5,589 nucleotides of DNA from contig CACZHN010000189.1 in NCBI GenBank assembly GCA_902780985.1, forward strand, positions 1 to 5,589. Reading direction: 5' to 3'. The notes under the pieces were generated by a model, which ran no database searches, was not told where the DNA came from, and saw nothing but the letters and a program-made list of their open reading frames with translations. This DNA comes from an uncultured Lachnospiraceae bacterium. Lineage in GTDB: Bacteria; Bacillota_A; Clostridia; Lachnospirales; Lachnospiraceae. A program made the position numbers and the translations under genes. Below are positions 1-5,589 of this stretch, piece after piece; position 1 is the first letter of the stretch, and each line of letters begins with the position of its first letter.

Positions 1-96
1 AGAGAACTATAATGATTTGCTTGCTGTAACAGAATATTTCGATAACTCCTTGTTCAACGTAGCCGTTTTTTCTGCAAGTTCCGTAGGACTAAATTT
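1..96. other. Unidentified left-edge fragment, possibly the 3' part of a lost coding region
   Basis: This stretch is open in the frame beginning at base 2 and reads as a plausible but unrecognised peptide (it includes LLAVTEYFDNSLFNVAVF) until a TGA at 104-106. The complementary strand also has a protein-like open stretch, so the coding strand is uncertain. GC is about 38% by hand count, against about 51% in the next 250 bases. The frame used by the downstream GerMN/receiver sequence is closed here by stops at 10-15 and 43-45. No start codon with a ribosome binding site, promoter or RNA gene is visible. It may be a separate piece joined to the GerMN fragment near position 90-100. No function can be given. 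Confidence 0.3.
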
Positions 97-399
97 TCGA
101 CGCTGACGCTTTATTTCCCGAACGCGGACGGAAGCAAACTTATCCAGGAGATCCGCACGATCTATTATTCAACCAATGTAAATACGGAACGCATGGCTGT
201 CGAGCAGCTGATCAATGGACCGGATAACCCGAATCTGATCATGCTTACGACCCAGGGTGTTCTTGTCAACAGCATCACTGTTGACGGCGATATCTGCACC
301 GTGGACTTCAGTTCCGAGGTCAATAATATCCCGTTTGCCGATAACCCGACCGGCCCGGAGACGGTACTGTATGCGTTCGCCAATTCGATCATTGATTCC
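97..399 (+). pseudogene. GerMN domain fragment, lacking both its gene start and its C-terminal end
   Basis: Read in the same frame as the downstream receiver-EAL gene, this stretch gives the hallmarks of a GerMN domain: an opening strand (LTLYFPNADGSKL), then IYYSTNV, the helix RMAVEQLINGP, the strand ICTVDFSSE, and the helix VLYAFANSI. GerMN domains occur in the spore germination/sporulation protein GerM and in cell-envelope lipoproteins, outside the cytoplasm. The final strand of the domain (usually a V-F-x-V-x-G-type segment) is missing, because the sequence changes into a receiver domain around 385-410. No signal peptide, lipobox, start codon or ribosome binding site precedes it; the frame is open only from 46 and has no ATG, GTG or TTG before 193. 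GC is about 51% and isoleucine is coded 9 ATC, 1 ATT and no ATA, unlike the downstream sequence. It is most likely a displaced or chimerically assembled gene piece. Confidence 0.7.
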
Positions 400-1947
400 T
401 GCGAAAACGGAAAGCAGGCTTTAGAGATACTGTCCGATACAAGATCTCATTTTTCACTTATATTGCTGGACCTTATCATGCCGGAAATGGACGGCTTTGA
501 ACTTCTGGAGATAATACGGGAAAATGCCAATCTGAGCAGTGTTCCCGTTATTGTCATGACTTCCGAAAAGTCCGCGGAAGTAAAAAGTATAAAGATGGGA
601 GCATCCGACTTCATAACTAAGCCGTATGATATGCCGGAAGTTATCCTTGCAAGATGCGAGCGTATAATTGCACTTTATGAAAACAACAGCATCATACGTT
701 CTGCCGAGAAGGATGAGCTTACGGAGTATATCCGTCAGTTTGAAGTTTTTGACGGAAGTAAAAGCATGGATGCCATAGTAGTGAATATTGAGCATTTCCA
801 TACTGTAAATGAAATGTACGGCCGCGAAACAGGCGATGCTGTATTAAGAAAGACCGGTGAAATACTTGTAAAGAGATTCGGAGAAGGAGACTGTATAGGA
901 TGCCGCACCGATGCGGACAGCTTTTATCTGTATGTAAATCATTCGGATAACTATGACAATCTGTCCGATGAGCTGTCAAATGCACTCAGTGAAAACGATG
1001 CATTTCCTAAGGTACGATACAGGATAGGTATCTATCAGGATGTAGATAAAAACGTGCCGGCCGAAGATTCCTTTGACTATGCGAAAATAGCCTGTGACAA
1101 GATCAGAGGTGATTATACAAAGCATATTCTTTGTTACAGCCAGGAAATGAGTGACAAAGACGTATATAACGAAAGGCTTATAAGAGATATAGAGTCCTCT
1201 ATAGTTAATAAGGACTTTATAGTATTTTATCAGCCGAAATACGGAATACAGGGCGAGAAGCCTTGTCTTAAGAGTGCAGAGGCTCTTATAAGGTGGAAGC
1301 ATCCGGAGCTGGGAATGATAAGTCCCGGAGAGTTTATTCCGTTATTTGAGAAGAACGGTCTTATTCAGAAGCTGGACAGATATGTATGGGAAGAAGCTGC
1401 CGTACAGATCGGTAAATGGAAGGATAAGTTCGGAGTTACGGTTCCCGTATCTGTAAATGTATCCAGAGTGGATGTCTATGATCCGGAGTTTGAAAACATT
1501 CTTGAGGATATCCTTAAGAAAGCGGGTATCACATCCCGTGAACTGATGCTGGAGATCACGGAATCGGCATATTCAGAAGATGCGGATGGACTGATACGTT
1601 TGATAAACAATCTAAGAACAAAAGGTTTCAGAATAGAGATGGATGATTTCGGTTCGGGATATTCATCACTCAATATGATAACCACAATACCAATAGATGT
1701 TCTGAAGATGGATATGAAATTCATTAAGAACATGAATAAGGACGAGAAGAGCCTGAAGCTGGTAGAGCTTGTTGTGGATATAGCGAAATTCCTCGGAGTT
1801 CCTGTAGTAGCCGAAGGAGTAGAAGATGAAGTGCAGTTGAACACTCTTAAAGAAATGGGATGCGACCTGATTCAGGGGTATTATTTCTCAAAACCTGTTC
1901 CGCCTGAGGAATTCGAAGCATTTATCGAAAAGGAACAAAATTCGTAA
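193..1947 (+). CDS. Response regulator with truncated receiver, degenerate GGDEF and EAL c-di-GMP phosphodiesterase domains; 5' end chimeric
   Basis: The likely activity is hydrolysis of cyclic di-GMP to pGpG in the cytoplasm, controlled by receiver phosphorylation. Residues 1 to about 67 of this 584-aa frame belong to the GerMN fragment. Residues 68-155 are a receiver that starts at its second strand (DSCENGKQAL); it keeps the phosphoacceptor Asp93 (LLDLIMPEMDG), Thr123 and Lys143, but lacks the first strand with its acidic pair. Residues about 190-325 are a GGDEF-fold domain with DADSF (240-244) in place of GGDEF, so cyclase activity is not expected. Residues about 328-580 are an EAL domain with a full residue set: E363-A-L, N422, E454 (LEITE), D484/D485 (DDFGSG), K505, E541 and Q561 (QGYYF). 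ATG 193 lies inside the GerMN fold and has no good ribosome binding site, so the true start is not in the window. The HPt gene follows after 22 bases. The EAL assignment is firm; the N-terminus is not. Confidence 0.85.
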   Translation: MAVEQLINGPDNPNLIMLTTQGVLVNSITVDGDICTVDFSSEVNNIPFADNPTGPETVLYAFANSIIDSCENGKQALEILSDTRSHFSLILLDLIMPEMDGFELLEIIRENANLSSVPVIVMTSEKSAEVKSIKMGASDFITKPYDMPEVILARCERIIALYENNSIIRSAEKDELTEYIRQFEVFDGSKSMDAIVVNIEHFHTVNEMYGRETGDAVLRKTGEILVKRFGEGDCIGCRTDADSFYLYVNHSDNYDNLSDELSNALSENDAFPKVRYRIGIYQDVDKNVPAEDSFDYAKIACDKIRGDYTKHILCYSQEMSDKDVYNERLIRDIESSIVNKDFIVFYQPKYGIQGEKPCLKSAEALIRWKHPELGMISPGEFIPLFEKNGLIQKLDRYVWEEAAVQIGKWKDKFGVTVPVSVNVSRVDVYDPEFENILEDILKKAGITSRELMLEITESAYSEDADGLIRLINNLRTKGFRIEMDDFGSGYSSLNMITTIPIDVLKMDMKFIKNMNKDEKSLKLVELVVDIAKFLGVPVVAEGVEDEVQLNTLKEMGCDLIQGYYFSKPVPPEEFEAFIEKEQNS

Positions 1948-1956
1948 TCAGTAAAC

Positions 1957-1961
1957 GGAGG
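1957..1961 (+). promoter_or_regulatory. Ribosome binding site of the HPt gene
   Basis: GGAGG lies 8 bases before ATG 1970. It decides the start: the ATG at 1965 is in another frame and only 3 bases away. Confidence 0.8.
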
Positions 1962-1969
1962 ATAATGGT

Positions 1970-2317
1970 ATGACAATAGAAAGCTTAAAGAACTTCGGAG
2001 CAAATGTAGAAGCGGGAGTTGCCCGATGCATGAATAACGAAAGCTTTTATCTTAAGATGGTTCAGAAAATTCTTGAGGATACATCCTTCGAACTCCTTAA
2101 GAATGAAGTTGCTGACGGGATGGATACAGAAGCTTTTGAAACAGCCCATGCTTTAAAAGGAGTAACAGGTAATCTGGAGCTTACTCCGGTCTATGATATG
2201 GTATGTCAGATTACGGAGCTGCTTCGCGGAGGTCTGGATCCTGCGGATAAATCGGAATTAGTCTCACTTGTAGACGGAGTTATCCTGAAAATGGAGGAAT
2301 TGAAGAGTTTAAACTGA
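1970..2317 (+). CDS. Stand-alone histidine phosphotransfer (HPt) protein
   Basis: This 115-aa soluble helical protein would shuttle phosphoryl groups between receiver aspartates in a multistep phosphorelay. The HPt signature is clear at residues 57-66 (FETAHALKGVTGNL region), with His60 as the expected phosphorylated residue, followed by the usual K-G-x-x-x-N-L pattern and a long amphipathic helix ending in LVDGVILKMEELKSL. The length is normal for a single HPt domain, and there is no kinase ATP-binding domain, membrane segment or signal peptide. It sits between a receiver-EAL gene and a hybrid kinase gene (gaps of 22 and 10 bases). It is thus well placed to carry phosphate from the kinase's receivers to the EAL protein's receiver. 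This partnership is inferred from position; HPt proteins can also serve distant partners. Confidence 0.88.
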   Translation: MTIESLKNFGANVEAGVARCMNNESFYLKMVQKILEDTSFELLKNEVADGMDTEAFETAHALKGVTGNLELTPVYDMVCQITELLRGGLDPADKSELVSLVDGVILKMEELKSLN

Positions 2318-2320
2318 GGT
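2316..2320 (+). promoter_or_regulatory. Ribosome binding site of the hybrid kinase gene, overlapping the HPt stop codon
   Basis: GAGGT at 2316-2320 shares its first two bases with the TGA stop of the HPt gene (2315-2317) and stands 7 bases before GTG 2328. It supports the GTG start and suggests that translation of the two genes is coupled. Confidence 0.65.
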
Positions 2321-2327
2321 AGATACG

Positions 2328-5015
2328 GTGGAAAAGCATAGAAGTAAAAGTATTACTTATATTGCTGTAATCGGACTTGTAGCAGTCACACTTATACTCA
2401 TTCTCGGTACTGTATGGATCGGCCAAAGTGCTCATAAGGATTCACAGGAAGTTGCAAGAAGCGTGAGTTTATTATATCTGGATGAGCTTGCGGGACGAAG
2501 AGAACAGGTTGTTGCCGATAATTTAAAGGGCAGGATCAAGGATCTTAATACGGCACTGGAACTTATGACTAAGGATGATTACAGTGATGTGGAACATCTT
2601 CAGAGTTATCAGGCTAAAATGAAGAAGCTTTTCGTATTGGAGAAATTTGCGTTCGTCAATTCGGAAGGTCTTATTTACACATCTCTCGGTATTCAGGATA
2701 ATATCGCAGATTACAATTTTGATTATAATAATCTGTCCGGTGCGGAAATATCCGTAAAAGATTTAAATACGTCTGAAAAGAAGGTTATCATAGCGACTCC
2801 CGTAGATCATATATCATTTGACGGGGGAGAACTGGTGGCATGTTTCATGGAGATAGACATGAAGGAGATGCTTTCGGGTGTATCCATGCATTCCCAGTAC
2901 AGTGATACAACATTTTCGAATATATATACCGATGACGGCGTGGCACTTACAGATATGATTCTCGGAGGCCTTGCCGAGGAAGATAATCTCCTTGAGGCTT
3001 TGGCTTTGGCCGAATATGAATCGGGTTATTCTTACGAACAGGTGCTTTCGGATTTCCGGAATCACAGCAACGGTCAGGTATCATTTACCTATAAAGGCAT
3101 AAAGGAAACCCTGAGTTATAATCATATTGAAGGCACCGACTGGATGCTTACTTATCTTATCCGCGAAAGCGTAATAAGTAATCAGATAAGTTCCATTTCA
3201 AAGGGAATCCTTATAAGAGGAATCATTCAGACGGTATTAACCATAGCGATAATAAGCGGTATATTTACACTTATGTTCGTTCAGAACCGTAAAAACGTAA
3301 AGCTTCGTCTGGAGAAGGAAACAGCCGATGCCGAAACCCGTGTAAAGCAGCAGGAACTGGATGAGCGAATTGCCATGCAGGAAAAGATAGAGCAGCAGAG
3401 TCAGGCTTTAAGTGATGCGCTCATTTCTGCCGAAGAAGCAAACAAAGCCAAGACGGTATTCCTGTCAAATATGAGCCATGAGATAAGAACACCTATGAAT
3501 GCCATCATAGGTCTGGATAATATCGCCTTAAACGATCCGGAAACACCGGAGAAGACCAAGGAATATCTTCGTAAGATAGGAGTGTCTGCGGATCACCTTC
3601 TGAATCTTATAAATGATATTCTTGATATGTCGCGTATCGAATCCGGCAGAATGGTCCTCAAGAACGAAGAGTTTTCTTTCCAGAAGTTCCTTGAGGCAAT
3701 AAATACCATGTTCAGCGGACAGTGTGCGGATAAGGGGCTGGAGTACAGATGCACCGTTGAAGGACAGATTGACGATTATTATATCGGCGATAACATGAAG
3801 TTGAGACAGGTGCTGATAAACATCCTTGGAAATGCGGTTAAGTTTACGTCAACGGGCGGAAAGATCGATTTTACGGTTAAGCGTAAAACATCCTATGACA
3901 ACAAGACCACGCTTCAGTTTGTCGTTTCCGACACGGGTATCGGAATGAGCAAGGAATTCCTGCCGCATATCTTTGATACATTTGCCCAGGAAGAAGCTTC
4001 CGTAACAGGTAAATACGGCAGTTCCGGACTGGGAATGGCAATCTCCAAGAATATCGTTGAGATGATGAACGGTAATCTTGAAGTCGAAAGCGAAAAGGGT
4101 AAGGGAAGTATATTTACGGCCACTGTAACCCTGATGAATTCGGAGCATAAATCAGCCGACGACATAAGCAATGAAATAGATACAAAGAACATGAGTGTAC
4201 TGATAATAGATGATGACAGCATAGCCTGTGATCATGCTAAACTGGTTCTGGAAAAGGCGGGAATAGTTTCCGATATTGCCATGTCAGGAGAAAAGGCCGT
4301 CGAGATGGTAAATATTAGACATGCAAGAAGAGCGGCTTACAACCTGATCCTTGTTGACTGGAAAATGCCGGATATGGACGGTATAGAAACCACCAGAAGG
4401 ATAAGATCCATAGTGGGAAATGAATCGGCGATCATTTTCATTACGGCTTACCGCTGGGATGATATATTGGACGAAGCTGTACAGGCAGGAGTTGACGGAT
4501 TCCTATCAAAGCCTGTATTTGCCACAAGCATAATTGACGAATTCCGTTCGGCTCTGATAAGAAAGAATCAGCTGAAGCCTGAAGGACGGGAAAAGATAGA
4601 TCTGACCGGAAGAAGAATACTTCTGGCGGAAGATATGGCAATAAATGCTGAGATAATGACTATGGTACTTGAGATGCGTGAGATAGAAGCGGATATTGCC
4701 GAAAATGGTAAGATAGCTGTTGACCTCTTTGCTCAGCATCCTGAAGGATATTATTCCGCAATCCTGATGGATATGCGTATGCCTGAGATGGACGGACTTG
4801 AAGCTACACGTACCATAAGAGCCATGGACAGAGCGGATGCAGAGACTATTCCTATAATAGCTCTTACCGCAAATGCATTTGATGAAGATGTTCAGAGGAG
4901 TATGCAGGCGGGACTTAACGCTCATCTTTCAAAGCCTGTTCAGCCTGAAACATTGTTTGAAACACTGGAAAGTCTGATAAGAGAAAACGGAGATGCTCAT
5001 TTTTCCCGTTTATGA
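2328..5015 (+). CDS. Membrane-bound hybrid sensor histidine kinase with extracellular sensor and two receiver domains
   Basis: This 895-aa protein should sense an extracellular signal and feed phosphate into a phosphorelay. In order it has: TM1 (about 9-31); an extracellular region (about 35-290) resembling a Cache/PAS-type sensor, with FVNSEGLIYTS at 110-118 and GTDWMLTYLI near 270-279; TM2 (about 293-318); and a charged coiled-coil linker (about 320-375). The HisKA domain carries the H-box SHEIRTPMNAI with His384. The HATPase domain has N502 in the N-box, the G1 box DTGIGM (D535), the F-box near F549 and the G2 box GSSGLGM (564-570). Receiver 1 (about 622-740) has D628/D629, D677, T706 and K728. 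Receiver 2 (about 763-880) has E768/D769, D815, T847 and K869. All catalytic positions are intact. The start is GTG. There is no HPt domain, which fits the separate HPt gene just upstream. The ligand cannot be told from sequence. Confidence 0.93.
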   Translation: MEKHRSKSITYIAVIGLVAVTLILILGTVWIGQSAHKDSQEVARSVSLLYLDELAGRREQVVADNLKGRIKDLNTALELMTKDDYSDVEHLQSYQAKMKKLFVLEKFAFVNSEGLIYTSLGIQDNIADYNFDYNNLSGAEISVKDLNTSEKKVIIATPVDHISFDGGELVACFMEIDMKEMLSGVSMHSQYSDTTFSNIYTDDGVALTDMILGGLAEEDNLLEALALAEYESGYSYEQVLSDFRNHSNGQVSFTYKGIKETLSYNHIEGTDWMLTYLIRESVISNQISSISKGILIRGIIQTVLTIAIISGIFTLMFVQNRKNVKLRLEKETADAETRVKQQELDERIAMQEKIEQQSQALSDALISAEEANKAKTVFLSNMSHEIRTPMNAIIGLDNIALNDPETPEKTKEYLRKIGVSADHLLNLINDILDMSRIESGRMVLKNEEFSFQKFLEAINTMFSGQCADKGLEYRCTVEGQIDDYYIGDNMKLRQVLINILGNAVKFTSTGGKIDFTVKRKTSYDNKTTLQFVVSDTGIGMSKEFLPHIFDTFAQEEASVTGKYGSSGLGMAISKNIVEMMNGNLEVESEKGKGSIFTATVTLMNSEHKSADDISNEIDTKNMSVLIIDDDSIACDHAKLVLEKAGIVSDIAMSGEKAVEMVNIRHARRAAYNLILVDWKMPDMDGIETTRRIRSIVGNESAIIFITAYRWDDILDEAVQAGVDGFLSKPVFATSIIDEFRSALIRKNQLKPEGREKIDLTGRRILLAEDMAINAEIMTMVLEMREIEADIAENGKIAVDLFAQHPEGYYSAILMDMRMPEMDGLEATRTIRAMDRADAETIPIIALTANAFDEDVQRSMQAGLNAHLSKPVQPETLFETLESLIRENGDAHFSRL

Positions 5016-5023
5016 TAGAATGG

Positions 5024-5028
5024 GGAGG
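5024..5028 (+). promoter_or_regulatory. Ribosome binding site of the downstream membrane protein gene
   Basis: GGAGG, within a GGGGAGG run, lies 7 bases before ATG 5036. The in-frame ATG at 5030 is only one base away from it, too close for initiation, so 5036 is the preferred start. Confidence 0.75.
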
Positions 5029-5035
5029 TATGTAT

Positions 5036-5589
5036 ATGTCTTTATCCGAATATTTAATGGAACACTGGGGCATGCTTGTTATGCTTGCGGGATTATCCAT
5101 CGTTCTTTATGCAGATAAAAGTCTGGAACGACGGATGATCATTCGTATGGCCGTAACCATCGTAATGATCTTCGTATATTCCATAACATGTCATGTAGAA
5201 ACCTATCTGGGAAATCAGATTGAGTTTTCTGTATTAAGACCGATTTTATCAGCGGGGAATTACAGCCTTATAACGTTTCTTCTTGTAAATATCATAATGA
5301 TCGTTTATCCGGAACAAAAGAAATTCGTATACATTCCGGCTGTTTTGAATTCAATACTCTGCTTTATATCTATTAAGACGGGAATTGTATTTTGGTTTAC
5401 GGATGACAATCATTTTCAGCGCGGCCCGCTGGGATATCTCACATATGTTATTGATTTAATATATATCATATATGTGGTATTCAGACTGTTTAACAGCAAA
5501 AAGATACATAGAGAAGATTATCCTTTTATGCTGTTCCTGGTCATAACATCGATCATGTGTCTGTGTATGCCTCTTTTTATGGAAGAAGT
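5036..5589 (+). CDS. N-terminal part of a polytopic membrane sensor protein, cut by the window edge
   Basis: The 184 visible residues contain no stop and run off the window. They form about six membrane helices, at roughly 11-25, 34-52, 68-91, 97-121, 133-152 and 162-181, with no signal peptide. The loop before the fifth helix holds TDDNHFQRGPLGY (122-134). I recall similar DEN-x-F-x-RGPLGY segments from multi-TM N-terminal regions of Lachnospiraceae proteins that carry a GGDEF or histidine kinase domain at the C-terminus. That recollection would make this a membrane sensor with a cytoplasmic signalling domain beyond position 5589, but no such domain is visible here. The gene begins 20 bases after the hybrid kinase, on the same strand and with a strong ribosome binding site, so it is probably in the same operon. 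The C-terminal half could also be something else. Confidence 0.7.
   Translation, partial: MSLSEYLMEHWGMLVMLAGLSIVLYADKSLERRMIIRMAVTIVMIFVYSITCHVETYLGNQIEFSVLRPILSAGNYSLITFLLVNIIMIVYPEQKKFVYIPAVLNSILCFISIKTGIVFWFTDDNHFQRGPLGYLTYVIDLIYIIYVVFRLFNSKKIHREDYPFMLFLVITSIMCLCMPLFMEE

Noticed and set aside
77..90. Imperfect inverted repeat AGTTCC-GTA-GGACT near the left breakpoint
   Set aside because: It is very short and imperfect, with no T-run, and too weak to be called a terminator or a recombination site.
193..195. ATG 193 as the true start of the receiver-EAL gene
   Set aside because: It lies in the middle of the GerMN fold, the frame continues upstream with clear GerMN sequence to about 97, and only a weak GGAA precedes it.
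454..1302. Antisense open frames of about 90-115 codons across the receiver/GGDEF region
   Set aside because: They lie opposite well-supported domains, are rich in His, Cys, Tyr and Ser, show no family motifs, and are explained as shadows of the + strand codon pattern.
1476..1844. Antisense 122-codon frame opposite the EAL domain
   Set aside because: It is Ser/Ile/Phe-rich low-complexity sequence opposite the conserved catalytic core of the EAL domain, with no ribosome binding site.
3849..4925. Antisense frames opposite the ATPase and receiver domains of the kinase
   Set aside because: The + strand has a complete set of kinase and receiver motifs throughout; the reverse frames have no recognisable domain.
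5030..5032. ATG 5030 as the start of the last gene
   Set aside because: It is one base from the GGAGG site; ATG 5036 in the same frame has proper spacing.
5441..5475. AT-rich palindromic stretch (ACATATGT and ATATATCATATAT)
   Set aside because: It lies inside a membrane-helix coding region rich in Tyr and Ile codons, which explains it without a regulatory site.

Overview
The window looks like a chromosomal signalling locus from an anaerobic Firmicute, most likely a Lachnospiraceae/Butyrivibrio-type rumen or gut bacterium. The reasons are the moderate GC (about 42% by hand count in the main part), heavy use of ATA and AGA codons, strong GGAGG-type ribosome binding sites, tightly packed genes, and the style of the proteins (receiver/degenerate GGDEF/EAL, stand-alone HPt, double-receiver hybrid kinase, multi-TM sensor with an RGPLGY motif). 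The taxonomic call is an inference from style, not from a marker gene.

Layout, all on the + strand. Positions 1 to about 95 hold an unidentified fragment. From about 97 to 400 the reading frame encodes most of a GerMN domain (normally an extracytoplasmic sporulation/germination or lipoprotein module). At about 385-410 this runs in frame into the middle of a response-regulator receiver domain, followed by a degenerate GGDEF domain and an intact EAL c-di-GMP phosphodiesterase domain (stop at 1947). A 115-aa HPt protein (1970-2317), an 895-aa hybrid histidine kinase with two receivers (2328-5015) and the start of a polytopic membrane protein (5036 to the window edge) follow, with gaps of 22, 10 and 20 bases. 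The last four genes therefore look like one transcription unit. I see no promoter, terminator, RNA gene, CRISPR array or insertion sequence.

How the genes would work together: the membrane hybrid kinase (His384, receiver Asp677 and Asp815), the HPt protein (His60) and the receiver-EAL protein (Asp93) supply every step of a His-Asp-His-Asp phosphorelay whose output would be c-di-GMP hydrolysis. The pathway assignment is inference from adjacency and domain content.

The main oddity is the left end. The GerMN/receiver fusion lacks a signal peptide, a credible start codon and the receiver's first strand with its acidic pair, and it coincides with a sharp change in GC and isoleucine codon use. I read it as a rearrangement or an assembly chimera rather than a real new domain architecture; read mapping across 80-110 and 380-415 would decide.
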